From Acidimicrobiales bacterium (GTDB lineage Bacteria; Actinomycetota; Acidimicrobiia; Acidimicrobiales; RAAP-2): a stretch of DNA of 30,022 nt. How positions within the stretch are numbered: position 1 is the first letter of the stretch; every line of letters begins with the position of its first letter. The stretch is from contig JADGOD010000216.1 in NCBI GenBank assembly GCA_017883125.1, forward strand, positions 1 through 30,022, given 5' to 3'. Below the pieces are notes generated by a model. The model did no database searches. It worked only from the letters and a program-made list of their open reading frames with translations, and was not told the origin of the DNA. This document shows positions 15,210-23,365 of this stretch, piece after piece. A program made the translations under genes and the position numbers.

Positions 15210-16387
15210 GCCCGCGTGGGGAGCGCAACGCCTACGTCAGGGGGATCGGTCAGTCCCAGGTGGGGCGTCGCCTCATGCGGAGCGAGATGAGCCTGACGAT
15301 CGAAGCGTCCCTGGCAGCGGTCGAGGACGCCGGCCTGACCATCGATGAGATCGACGGTCTCGCCACCTACCCCGGCGAGATGAACATCCAGCCGGGCTTC
15401 GCTGGCCCTGGGTCGCCCTCGGTCCAAGAGGCGCTGCGTCTGAACCTCAACTGGTTCTCCGGTGGTTCGGAGGGCGCGGCGCAGATCCAGGCGGTCATCA
15501 ACGCATGCATGGCGGTCTCGACCGGTCTGGCGCGCAACGTGCTCGTCTATCGGACGGTGACCGAGTCGAGCGCCCAGGTCGGAGGCCGCGGCGTGGCCGC
15601 CGAGACCCCCGAGGTCGGTGGCCTCCTCGAGTGGCTCATGCCGACCGGTGCGGTCTCTGCCGTGCACTGGCTGGCCCTGGTGGCCCAGCGGTACTTCCAC
15701 GAGTTCGGCGTCACCCGCGACCTGGTGGCCGAGATCGCGATCAACCAGCGGAAGAACGCGGCCCTGAACCCCAAGGCCGTCTACACCGAACCGCTGAGCA
15801 TGGAGGACTACCTCGGTGCACGGATGATCTCGACGCCGCTCTGCCTCTTCGACTGTGACGTCCCGATCGACGGTTCGACGGCCTTCGTCATCAGCCACGT
15901 CGACACGATCGGTGACGCGCCCAAGACCCCGATCCACGTCAACGCGGTCGGGACCGCACTGCGACATCGCAACTCGTGGGAGCAGTGGCCCTCGCCGACG
16001 CTGACGGCGTCAGCCGACGCGGCGGCGCACCTCTGGGAGCGGACGGACCTGACGCCGTCTGACGTCGACGTGGCCGAGCTCTACGACGGCTTCAGCATCC
16101 TGACGCTCCTGTGGATCGAGGCGCTCGGGTTCTGCGGCAGGGGAGAGGCGGCGTCCTTCATCCAGGGCGGCCGGATCGCCCTTGACGGGGCACTCCCGAT
16201 CAACACCCACGGGGGCCAGCTCTCGGCCGGTCGACTCCATGGCTTCGGCTTCCTGCACGAAGCATGCGTGCAGCTCCGCGGCGAGGGTGGAGCCCGTCAG
16301 GTCGCGGGGAGCCCCCAGGTGGCAGCGGTCGGGAACGGCGGCGGCCCCATCGGCGGGGCGATGCTCGTCACCGCCGGCCTCGGCTGA
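15206..16387 (+). CDS. Thiolase-fold protein lacking thiolase catalytic residues; candidate retro-aldolase (Ltp2-like)
   Basis: A 393-residue member of the thiolase superfamily, of family length. By eye alignment with the intact thiolase at 6969, the nucleophilic cysteine (ANACATG) becomes glycine G87 (FSGGSEG), the HDCF histidine becomes tyrosine Y293 (ELYDGFS), and the GHP motif becomes AGRLHG. It cannot follow the normal thiolase mechanism. Family members of this kind paired with DUF35 proteins include Ltp2, which performs retro-aldol cleavage of a hydroxyacyl-CoA. An aldolase role is therefore a reasonable inference. It could also be a non-catalytic lipid carrier. Its start overlaps the DUF35 stop. 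Confidence 0.85.
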   Translation: MSPRGERNAYVRGIGQSQVGRRLMRSEMSLTIEASLAAVEDAGLTIDEIDGLATYPGEMNIQPGFAGPGSPSVQEALRLNLNWFSGGSEGAAQIQAVINACMAVSTGLARNVLVYRTVTESSAQVGGRGVAAETPEVGGLLEWLMPTGAVSAVHWLALVAQRYFHEFGVTRDLVAEIAINQRKNAALNPKAVYTEPLSMEDYLGARMISTPLCLFDCDVPIDGSTAFVISHVDTIGDAPKTPIHVNAVGTALRHRNSWEQWPSPTLTASADAAAHLWERTDLTPSDVDVAELYDGFSILTLLWIEALGFCGRGEAASFIQGGRIALDGALPINTHGGQLSAGRLHGFGFLHEACVQLRGEGGARQVAGSPQVAAVGNGGGPIGGAMLVTAGLG

Positions 16388-16415
16388 GCGGCTCACCTCG
16401 CATCGGGGCCGGAGG

Positions 16416-17147
16416 TCAGCCGACGGTTGCCCGAAGGATCGAGGCCAGGGCCTCTGGCTCGCTGATCATGGCGTTGTGGCAGGTGTCGAGCTCGATCACG
16501 TGGTCGACACCGCCGAGGTTCTCGATGAACCAGCGCTGCTTCTTCGGTCGGAGCGAGCGGTCCCTGAGGAGCATGATCCAGGTCCGGGGGATCTCTCGTG
16601 AGAGACCGGCGCGCGAGACCGGCTGGGCCCCGATGGAGGCGGAGTCCTGGTGGAGATGGGAGAGCGCGAACTCACGCTGGTCCTTGGTCATGCCGTTGCA
16701 GAAGAGGTACCGAGCGGCGGCTCTCGGCATCGGCTCCGAGATGCCGCCGGCCCGTGCCACTCGATCGACGAGAGCTCTGAGCGGGCCGTTGAGGGTGTCG
16801 AAGACGGTCCCGCCTTCAGGTGGGATGCAGCAGGAGAGGAACACCAGGTGCTTGACCCGGGACGCTCCGAGTGCGGCAGCCACGCCCGGCACGGTGATCC
16901 CCGCCATCGAGTGGCCGACGAGGACAACCTCGTCGAGTCCGGCGTGGTCGATCTGCTCGATGACGCCGCTGACGCACTCATCGATGGTGAGGTTGGCGAG
17001 ATCGCCCGGCTGGCTGCGTCTCCCGGGAAGGTCGACGGCGAGGACCGGAAGCTCCGGGGCGCACGCGGCCAGAGCGGCGACGGTGGGATCCCAGCAGTCC
17101 CCGGCGTGGGAGCCTCCGTGGACGAGAACGAGTCCCGCGGTCGTCAT
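16416..17147 (-). CDS. Alpha/beta hydrolase (esterase/methylesterase-like)
   Basis: A 243-residue single-domain alpha/beta hydrolase. LVLVHGGSHAGDCWD (7-20) is the oxyanion strand-loop, GHSMAG carries nucleophile S80, and H224 in TCHNAM is the catalytic histidine. The candidate acid is in LLRDRSL. The architecture resembles the plant methylesterase/hydroxynitrile lyase and EstC-like group. ATG at 17147 begins directly at the first strand; the longer open frame upstream would run through the promoter of the divergent operon. It converges with the thiolase-fold gene, 28 bases apart, and no clear terminator separates them. Likely hydrolyses a small ester; the substrate is unknown. Confidence 0.88.
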   Translation of the reverse strand: MTTAGLVLVHGGSHAGDCWDPTVAALAACAPELPVLAVDLPGRRSQPGDLANLTIDECVSGVIEQIDHAGLDEVVLVGHSMAGITVPGVAAALGASRVKHLVFLSCCIPPEGGTVFDTLNGPLRALVDRVARAGGISEPMPRAAARYLFCNGMTKDQREFALSHLHQDSASIGAQPVSRAGLSREIPRTWIMLLRDRSLRPKKQRWFIENLGGVDHVIELDTCHNAMISEPEALASILRATVG

Positions 17148-17214
17148 CGGGCCATGCTCCCACGGCGCGGATCTCTTCGCCGGGACGTGTTCCCGGCAAG
17201 GCCCCGAGCGGGCA

Positions 17215-17243
17215 TTGACCACTCGAATGGCCTGCGATACGGT
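17215..17243 (+). promoter_or_regulatory. Candidate promoter of the MaoC/acyl-CoA dehydrogenase operon
   Basis: TTGACC (17215-17220), 17 bases, TACGGT (17238-17243): the best housekeeping-type match in the window. The predicted transcript has about 150 bases of leader before the first gene at 17404. The region 17148-17403 has no gene. Confidence 0.55.
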
Positions 17244-17403
17244 CTCCGGTATTCGGACAGCACGTTCCGATGGACGCCGTTGCAGGGGCTTTGACGCCGC
17301 GTGAGGCTGAGTGGGGGGCAAACCGCATCGGCGGGAGTTCTCTCATCGCTCAGAGGGACGCGGAGTGGGTGGCAGCGGTGTCCTCGAAAGACGAGGAGGT
17401 CAC

Positions 17404-17883
17404 ATGGCGGTTCAGAAGTTCCCTGTCGAAGCGACGCACATCATGATGTTCGCTCGAGCGATCGGTGACCCGAATCCGGCGTACTTCGACCCCGAGAGCG
17501 CTGAGGCCAAGGCCGCCGGTGGGATCGTGGCACCGCCGACCTTCCCGTGGGCCTCGATGCAGTTCGACGAAGACAACCCCCTGCGCCCCAAGCCAGGCAA
17601 GCCGTGGTTCGGCTCAGGCCGTGAGCCAAGTGGCGAGACGCTTGAAGGTGGCGGTGGCCTCCACGCCGAGCAGTCCTTTGAGTTCCACCAGCCGGTCCGT
17701 CCCGGGATGGTGCTGACCAGTACCGGGCGGGAGGGAGCCGCGTGGACCAAGGAGTCCAAGAGGGGCGGCTCGCTCGCGTTCACCGAGACGCTGACCGACT
17801 ACCGAGATCAGAGCGGGCAGCTCGTGGTGACCGCGCGCACCGTCGGCGTCATCCCCGAAGTGACCCCATCGAAAGAGGCCTGA
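17404..17883 (+). CDS. MaoC-like hydratase subunit, N-terminal-type (non-catalytic partner)
   Basis: A 159-residue hot-dog-fold protein of the MaoC_dehydrat_N type. The ATG at 17404 follows GAGGAGGT. The segment ARAIGDPNPAYFD keeps the GD.NP core of the hydratase-2 motif but has tyrosine instead of the catalytic histidine, as in the partner subunits of heterodimeric hydratases such as HadA/HadC and the MaoC half of ChsH2. It should therefore pair with the catalytic protein encoded one base downstream. Joint reaction: hydration of a 2-enoyl-CoA, with bulky substrates allowed because the partner site is vacated. First gene of the operon 17404-20989. Confidence 0.88.
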   Translation: MAVQKFPVEATHIMMFARAIGDPNPAYFDPESAEAKAAGGIVAPPTFPWASMQFDEDNPLRPKPGKPWFGSGREPSGETLEGGGGLHAEQSFEFHQPVRPGMVLTSTGREGAAWTKESKRGGSLAFTETLTDYRDQSGQLVVTARTVGVIPEVTPSKEA

Positions 17884-17884
17884 G

Positions 17885-18307
17885 ATGAGCGTTTCGAAGA
17901 GCAGTCTGAGCATCGGTGACTCGAAGACGATGGTGGTCGTCGACAACCTCACGCGATCGCAGATCGTGATGTACGCCGGCGCGTCCGGGGACTACAACCC
18001 GCTGCACACCGATGAGGTCTTCGCCACCCAGGTGGCGGGCTATCCGAGCGTGTTCGCTCACGGGATGCTGACCATGGGAGCCACGGGGCGACTGGTGACC
18101 GACTGGTTCGGCCCCGAGAACGTCGCGTACTACGGGGTGCGGTTCGTCAACCAGGTCTGGCCCGGCGACACCCTGACGGTGACGGCGACCGTCGTCTCCG
18201 AGATCACCGAGGAGAGTGGCCAGTGGCTGGCCACGATCGGCGTGGAGACGGTCAACCAGCACGGTGCGGTCGTCGTGAGCGGCACGGCGAAGGTGACGCT
18301 CGCCTAG
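17885..18307 (+). CDS. MaoC-family enoyl-CoA hydratase, catalytic subunit
   Basis: A 140-residue single hot-dog protein with the hydratase-2 motif ASGDYNPLHTDE, giving catalytic D36 and H41. It starts one base after the previous stop, with GAAAGAGG upstream of the ATG. With the preceding non-catalytic subunit it should form a heterodimeric or heterotetrameric hydratase acting on large 2-enoyl-CoA substrates, comparable to ChsH1 with ChsH2 in cholesterol side-chain degradation. The comparison is by architecture, not by measured similarity. The spacer of 109 bases to the next gene carries AAGGAG for that gene and nothing else I recognise. Confidence 0.92.
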   Translation: MSVSKSSLSIGDSKTMVVVDNLTRSQIVMYAGASGDYNPLHTDEVFATQVAGYPSVFAHGMLTMGATGRLVTDWFGPENVAYYGVRFVNQVWPGDTLTVTATVVSEITEESGQWLATIGVETVNQHGAVVVSGTAKVTLA

Positions 18308-18416
18308 CAACGCCGAGCCGGCTCCGCGAGGGGCCCTTGGCTCACGGTGAAGGTCGAGATCAATCGAACGGGGCGAGCCTCGCTGGCCGCTGCAGACCAA
18401 CAAGGAGCCAGAAGAC

Positions 18417-20540
18417 GTGCCCATCGCACTGAGTGAAGACCACCAGCTGCTCGCCCAGGCGGCGAGATCGTTCCTGACCGACGTCGACGCCCTCGGCGTG
18501 GCGCACCAGACCCTCGACGCCGAGACCGAATCGATGGTCCCGTACTGGGCCGAGATGGCCAACATGGGCTGGACGTCGCTCCACCTCCCCGAGAGCGTCG
18601 GCGGACAGGGCTACGGCATCGAGGAGCTCGCCGTGGTCATCGAGGAGATCGGCCGTGTGGTCGGTGCCGGTCCGTTCCTGACCACGGTGGTGGCCAGCGC
18701 GGTGATCGACGCCTGTGGGAGCGATGCGCTTCGCACGCGTCTGCTCCCGGCACTCGGTGACGGCTCGATCGTGGGCACGGTGGGCCTCTCGGATGGTCTT
18801 CGCCTCGGCGGCGGCCTGCTCTCGGGGATAGCGACGCTCGTCCCATCGGCTGGCGTGGCGACCCACGCGGTCCTGGCGGTCGGTGACGACATGGTCGTCG
18901 TCGACCTCGCAGCCCAGGGGGTCTCGGTCTCCGAGGTCGGAACCCTTGACTCGACTCGGCTGCTCTCGGACATCTCGCTCACCTCGGTATCCGTCGGAGA
19001 CGACGACGTCCTCGCCGAGGGAGCGGCAGTGGCGCTGCGACTCCTGCGCACGCTGGCCACCGCGGAAGCAGCGGGCGTGGCACATGCGACGACCGACATG
19101 GCCGTCGAGTACGCCAAGGTCCGTGAGCAGTTCGGTCAGATCATCGGGGCGTTCCAGGCGGTCAAGCACCACTGCGCCAACATGCTCGTCGACGCTGAGC
19201 TCGCCACGGCACTGGCGTGGGAGGCCGCACAGCACTCCTCTGATGCCGGAGCGTTCGCCGCGGCGGCGGCTGCGGCGTACGGGCTTCCCGCAGCGGTCCG
19301 CTGCGCGCAGAAGAACATCCAGATCCACGGCGGGATCGGCTTCACCTGGGAGCACACCGCCCACCTCTACCTCAGGCGGGCCCACTCCACCGCTGCGCTG
19401 CTGAGCGCGGACGACGCCGCAACGGTCGACGTGGTCGCGCTGTCGGGTGCGTCGAGCCGGACGCTCGCCCTCCCGGCCGAGGCTGAGGAGTACCGCAGGG
19501 AGGCACGCTCCTTCATGGCGTCGATCGTCGGGAAGAGCGACGTGGAGATCAACGCCGAGCTGATCAGGACCGGCTACATCCTCGCCCACCTCCCGAAGCC
19601 CTACGGCCGGGGAGCAGGTCCGGTCGAGCAGATCGTCATCGAAGAGGAACTCGGAGACCTCGCCACGCCGGATCTCGGAGTCGGCTCGTGGATCGTCCCG
19701 TCTCTGATCCAGTGCGGGAACGAGGAGCAGCTCGGACGTTGGATCACCCAGAGCCTTGACGGCACCCTGCGCTGGTGCCAGCTCTTCAGCGAGCCCAACG
19801 CCGGGTCTGATGCCGCAGCGATCCAGACCCGAGGCCGCCGCACTGAGGGAGGATGGATCGTCACCGGCCAGAAGGTGTGGACCAGCGGGGCGATGGAATG
19901 CAACCGCGGCATGGCTACCGTCCGCACCGACCCGGACGCCCCCAAGCACGCGGGGGTGACGATGATGGCGATCGACATGGAGGCGCCCGGTGTCGAGGTC
20001 CGGCCGCTCCGAGAGATCACCGGAGAGTCGATGTTCAACGAGGTCTTCATGGACGAGGTCTTCGTCTCCGACGACGACGTGATCGGGGAGGTCGGCGGCG
20101 GGTGGAACGTCGCCCGAGCCACGCTCGGCAACGAGCGCGTCACCATCGGCGGGGGCCAGGGAGCCCATACCTATACCGCGGAGAGCCTTCTCGCCTCCCT
20201 CGAGAAGCACACGCCCGGTGACATCGGCCGGACCCGTCAGGTCGGACACCTCCTGGCCGAGGCCCACGGGATGCACGCGCTGCACATGCGCAACGTGGAA
20301 CGTGCCATCGGCGGCCACGAACCTGGCCCCGAGGGGAACATCACCAAGCTGCTCTCGGCCGAGCACGCCCACCGGGTGACCGAGCTCGGGTTTGACATCT
20401 GCGAGGGACACGCCCTGCGTGGTGAGGAGCCCGAGCTGATCCGCGACCTGCTCTTCGTCCGGTGCCTGTCGATCGCCGGGGGGACCTCGGAGATCAGCCG
20501 GAACCAGATCGCCGAACGCCTCCTCGGCCTCCCGCGCTAG
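18417..20540 (+). CDS. Two-domain acyl-CoA dehydrogenase, FadE34-like
   Basis: A 707-residue protein made of two acyl-CoA dehydrogenase domains: residues about 1-345 and about 350-707. The second has the full FAD/substrate set: FSEPNAGSD, KVWTSGA, catalytic-type glutamate E573 in LGNERV, and AGGTSEISRN near the end. The first keeps REQFGQ and HGGIGFTWEH but is shorter in its middle region and looks degenerate. Mycobacterial FadE34 (about 710 residues, acting on steroid side-chain CoA esters) has this same layout, replacing the usual two-gene heterotetramer. The GTG start has AAGGAG 9 bases upstream. It is cotranscribed with the MaoC pair, so dehydrogenation and hydration of the same substrate are the natural inference. 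Confidence 0.92.
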   Translation: MPIALSEDHQLLAQAARSFLTDVDALGVAHQTLDAETESMVPYWAEMANMGWTSLHLPESVGGQGYGIEELAVVIEEIGRVVGAGPFLTTVVASAVIDACGSDALRTRLLPALGDGSIVGTVGLSDGLRLGGGLLSGIATLVPSAGVATHAVLAVGDDMVVVDLAAQGVSVSEVGTLDSTRLLSDISLTSVSVGDDDVLAEGAAVALRLLRTLATAEAAGVAHATTDMAVEYAKVREQFGQIIGAFQAVKHHCANMLVDAELATALAWEAAQHSSDAGAFAAAAAAAYGLPAAVRCAQKNIQIHGGIGFTWEHTAHLYLRRAHSTAALLSADDAATVDVVALSGASSRTLALPAEAEEYRREARSFMASIVGKSDVEINAELIRTGYILAHLPKPYGRGAGPVEQIVIEEELGDLATPDLGVGSWIVPSLIQCGNEEQLGRWITQSLDGTLRWCQLFSEPNAGSDAAAIQTRGRRTEGGWIVTGQKVWTSGAMECNRGMATVRTDPDAPKHAGVTMMAIDMEAPGVEVRPLREITGESMFNEVFMDEVFVSDDDVIGEVGGGWNVARATLGNERVTIGGGQGAHTYTAESLLASLEKHTPGDIGRTRQVGHLLAEAHGMHALHMRNVERAIGGHEPGPEGNITKLLSAEHAHRVTELGFDICEGHALRGEEPELIRDLLFVRCLSIAGGTSEISRNQIAERLLGLPR

Positions 20541-20581
20541 AGATCCGGCGAGCAGAGGGAGCGGCGGTGGAGGTCTGGGAG

Positions 20582-20989
20582 ATGCTCGTCCGCGAGAACG
20601 TCCGGGACCTGGCATCGCGCTATGCCGTCGCCGTGGACTCGGGAGACTTCGAGGCAGCGAAGGCACTCTTCGCTCCGCACGCCACGATGGACGTCCAGGG
20701 CGATGTCCGCAGCGGTCCCGATGAGATCGTGACGATCTTCACCGGGGCGGGCGAGGACTTCTCGGACCGGGCCGGTGACGCGCCGATCGTCCGTCACAAC
20801 ATCACGACCCACACGATCGATGTGTTGAGCGACTCCACCGCGAGGGCGCGGCTCTACTTCATGGTCATCGTCGGCGATCAGCTCGATCACTGGGGTCGGT
20901 ACTTCGACGAGATCGAGCTCGTCGATGGCACCTGGCTGTTCGTCTCTCGCAAGGTCCGGATCGACGGCTCGATCTCCGGCGATCGCTGA
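20582..20989 (+). CDS. SnoaL-like / NTF2-fold protein
   Basis: A 135-residue protein with the cone-shaped NTF2-like pattern: an N-terminal helix (NVRDLASRYAVAVDSGDFEAAKALFAPHATMDV) and later strands ending in GTWLFVSRKVRIDG. I chose ATG 20582 because GGAGGT (20569-20574) is 7 bases ahead; a GTG at 20567 is the alternative. The fold occurs in ketosteroid isomerases, polyketide cyclases and dehydratases, and also in non-enzymatic proteins. It is the last gene of the MaoC/FadE34-like operon, 41 bases after the previous stop, so an isomerase or dehydratase role on the same pathway is possible but not shown. Confidence 0.82.
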   Translation: MLVRENVRDLASRYAVAVDSGDFEAAKALFAPHATMDVQGDVRSGPDEIVTIFTGAGEDFSDRAGDAPIVRHNITTHTIDVLSDSTARARLYFMVIVGDQLDHWGRYFDEIELVDGTWLFVSRKVRIDGSISGDR

Positions 20990-21136
20990 GCGGACGCCTC
21001 TCCGTCCAGAGATCGGTGGCGGTGGAGTGATGGGACTCACGCCGATCGACGCCGCTCTCTCGCCACGCTGGGGCGGTTGTACTTCGGGTCCGGATGTGAC
21101 GTACGGTCGAGATAGCGGACCAAGGAGGAACGATCC

Positions 21137-21421
21137 ATGGAAAAGCAGTTGAAGTTGGACAGTCATCACCGAGTGACCGCAGAGCGGGTGTTCCGGCACC
21201 CCACCAGCCACAACATCCAGTGGCACGACGTTCTCTCGCTGCTCGAGTCGTTCGGGGAGGGGCGCGAGACGACGAAGGGCTCTTACGAGCTCAAGGTGGA
21301 CGAGACGGTGCACCTCTTCGCGGCGCCTCTCGGTCGGGATCTGAACGACCGCCACGTCGTCGAGGTGCGGAAGATCCTCCGCCAGGTTGGGATCACCCCC
21401 GAGGCGCTCAACGGAGCGTAG
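21137..21421 (+). CDS. Small conserved protein of unknown function (HicA-like shape)
   Basis: A 94-residue protein with a clear AAGGAGGA before its ATG. The segment FRHPTSHNIQWHDVLSLLE is rich in conserved-looking polar residues, and the C-terminal part is LNDRHVVEVRKILRQVG. The order (His-containing N-terminal helix, W.DV..LLE, three-strand middle, LR..L..AG end) recalls small actinobacterial proteins annotated as HicA-like, but no antitoxin-like gene adjoins it. I cannot assign a function. It is monocistronic, between the SnoaL-like gene and a convergent hydrolase gene. The 169 bases after it hold no gene. Confidence 0.75.
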   Translation: MEKQLKLDSHHRVTAERVFRHPTSHNIQWHDVLSLLESFGEGRETTKGSYELKVDETVHLFAAPLGRDLNDRHVVEVRKILRQVGITPEALNGA

Positions 21422-21590
21422 GTCCGCCGTCTGAGGCTGGCGACGAAGGCCTTCTCTGGGCGATCGTGACTAGGTGGGCCTACGACTGGTTCGGGGCCGT
21501 ACCTCGCGTCGGAGATGGTGCGAGCCCACCAGGCCCGCTCTGATCTCGATGCGCTGGGCCCCGGGCCTGCCGAGATCTGGCGAGGCGTGC

Positions 21591-22577
21591 TCAGGGACCC
21601 AGGGCACTCTCGACCGAGGTCATCGAGAGTGCAGCCAGATCGCTGGGGACACGCGTCAGGTCGCCGCCGACGAGCACGGCATCGAAGAAGTCGACGGCGG
21701 CGCTGTCGAACGATGCGGTCCACTCGCTGGGTCCGAAGATGGAATCGGCGTGGTGGGCCCCTTCGAGGGTGACCGATATCCGCTGGGCGCTGATGACGCC
21801 CATCACCTGACCGCTGGTCGATGGGCTGACGATCTCATCGGCGCTCCCATGGATCAAGAGCAGCGGTGGACCACCGGCGATCACCGTCGTGGTCATCGGG
21901 CTCGGGGCCGAGGCGATCACCGCACGGATTCGGGGGTCGGTGAGGCCTACCTGGTAGCCGATCATGAGAGCCACGTCCGCCCCGTCAGAGTGGCCGACGA
22001 CGCCGACGGAACCGGGAAGGACGTGCGTCTTCTCGGCTCCGGACGTCATCGAGGAGATCACGAAGCTGATGTCGGTTGCCTCGTTGGGCCTGTCACTCGC
22101 AGACAGGCCGTTTCCCTGATGGGGGTCCTCCAGCGGGAACGACGGTGCGGCGACGACGAAGCCCTCTGATGCCAGGGCGGTCGCAAAGCGCTGATAGGAG
22201 TCAGGCCCGACGTTGTACCCGTGAGCGACGACGATCAGGGGGTAGCGACCGTTGGTGGCCGGCCGGGTGACCGTGGTGGGGAGGTTCCGGGCGGGGGCGA
22301 TCACCACGCCGTCCTTGACGAGAGGTCGGCTCGGATCGATCAACGGGAGCTGCTCGATCACCGTGTCGAACGGCGGCGTTGCCGCCGGTGTCGTTGCCGT
22401 GGTGGTGGTCAGGTGCGTGGTGTGCGGCGGACGAGGTCTGGCGACCCGGGCTGAATCCGGGAGGGCGAGGAGAGTGAGGCTCAGGGCCAAGACGGTGCCG
22501 AGGCCGAAGAGCGAGACCACCCTCCGCCGTTGATGCCGATCCATCCGCTCATCTTCGCGGGCCGAGGAGGGAGGCAT
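21591..22577 (-). CDS. Secreted or membrane-anchored alpha/beta hydrolase (lipase/dienelactone hydrolase-like)
   Basis: A 328-residue protein. An N-terminal RHQRRR followed by a hydrophobic stretch (about 21-40) is a signal peptide or anchor, then a Pro/Thr-rich linker (49-68). The hydrolase domain has VAHGYN (117-122), nucleophile S197 in GHSDGAD, D247 in HGSADEIVSP and a histidine at 275 or 276 (GAHHAD). The acid and histidine spacing matches polyester/lipase-type secreted hydrolases. I keep the ATG at 22577, which overlaps the previous stop (TGATG); ATG at 22544 is an equally good alternative for the signal peptide. Function: extracellular ester hydrolysis, substrate unknown. Confidence 0.85.
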   Translation of the reverse strand: MPPSSAREDERMDRHQRRRVVSLFGLGTVLALSLTLLALPDSARVARPRPPHTTHLTTTTATTPAATPPFDTVIEQLPLIDPSRPLVKDGVVIAPARNLPTTVTRPATNGRYPLIVVAHGYNVGPDSYQRFATALASEGFVVAAPSFPLEDPHQGNGLSASDRPNEATDISFVISSMTSGAEKTHVLPGSVGVVGHSDGADVALMIGYQVGLTDPRIRAVIASAPSPMTTTVIAGGPPLLLIHGSADEIVSPSTSGQVMGVISAQRISVTLEGAHHADSIFGPSEWTASFDSAAVDFFDAVLVGGDLTRVPSDLAALSMTSVESALGP

Positions 22578-23245
22578 CAGGCGGCAAGCACCTCGGAGAT
22601 CCCCTTGGTGAGGAAGTAGAGAGCGAAGACGACCTCGATGGTGGCCGTGATGGCGAGGCTCCGTCGGGTGACGAACGCATTGAGCCGCGCGAGATTATCT
22701 GAAGCGCGATCACCGAGCACTGTCACGATGCTCACGGGAAGGAGCACCGGAAGGAGTGCGATCACCATGAAGACCGCCATCGCGAGAGCATCTGAGCTGA
22801 ATGAATGATGTGCCTTGGTGATGATCCGGATCGCCGGCATGAACAAGATGATGGTTGAGAAGTTGGTTGCCATCATGATGAGTCCTGCGGTAAAGAACGT
22901 CTTGGCGGGCGCGCCACTGAGCTTCTCGAGGAGGCCGGGCTTCTCGCGCTTCTCGTTCCGGTGTCGGATCTGCCGCACCACGAGAGCGGCCAGGAGGATT
23001 CCTGCAGCGAGATCGATGCCAGCGTCGATGCCATGGTGGGGATGGTGATGAGGGATCGCCGAGCCGGCGAGAACGCCCACCGCTGCGTACGCGAGAAGGG
23101 CCGTGGTGCTCCCCAGGGCAACCATCCAGCCCTTGCGGACCGGCTCGGATCTCGACGAGAGAGCGAAGACCTCGATCATCAGCAACGTCGGGCTGATGGC
23201 AGCGCCGATGGCGAACGGGATGATGGAGATCAGGAGCGCACTCAT
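22577..23245 (-). CDS. GAP/Sap-family integral membrane protein
   Basis: A 222-residue protein with about six hydrophobic helices and a charged central loop (RQIRHRNEKREKPG, 91-104). It matches the layout of the GAP (Sap, sulfolipid-1-addressing) proteins of actinobacteria, small LysE-like membrane proteins linked to glycolipid export. A His-rich loop PHHHPHHG (65-72) could bind metal. ATG at 23245 starts directly at the first helix and has AAGGAACGAG upstream; the open frame continues further but without family features. It overlaps the downstream secreted hydrolase by one base, suggesting a joint role at the cell surface. Assignment to the family is from pattern only. Confidence 0.8.
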   Translation of the reverse strand: MSALLISIIPFAIGAAISPTLLMIEVFALSSRSEPVRKGWMVALGSTTALLAYAAVGVLAGSAIPHHHPHHGIDAGIDLAAGILLAALVVRQIRHRNEKREKPGLLEKLSGAPAKTFFTAGLIMMATNFSTIILFMPAIRIITKAHHSFSSDALAMAVFMVIALLPVLLPVSIVTVLGDRASDNLARLNAFVTRRSLAITATIEVVFALYFLTKGISEVLAA

Positions 23246-23365
23246 AGTCTCGGTGCTCGTTCCTTCCCTGACCCATGGCGCCCCCGACATTCGAGATCGG
23301 GCTTGTGCGCGAAGTACCTCTTGCTCAGGTCATGAGCGTACCGGCCGGGGACGGCCGGGAGAACC

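Noticed and set aside
18360..20666. Minus-strand open frame of 768 codons opposite the double acyl-CoA dehydrogenase
   Set aside because: Same codon-bias artefact; no recognisable motif and no ribosome site.
21542..21577. GATCTCG / CGAGATC inverted repeat with an internal GGGCC/GGCCC core between convergent genes, possible terminator
   Set aside because: The arms are 22 bases apart, the inner pairing is interrupted and no T-run follows; too weak to list as a feature.
23341..23358. CCGGCCG-GGGA-CGGCCGG stem after the thioredoxin stop
   Set aside because: A 7-bp GC stem is expected often by chance in this base composition and lacks a T-run.
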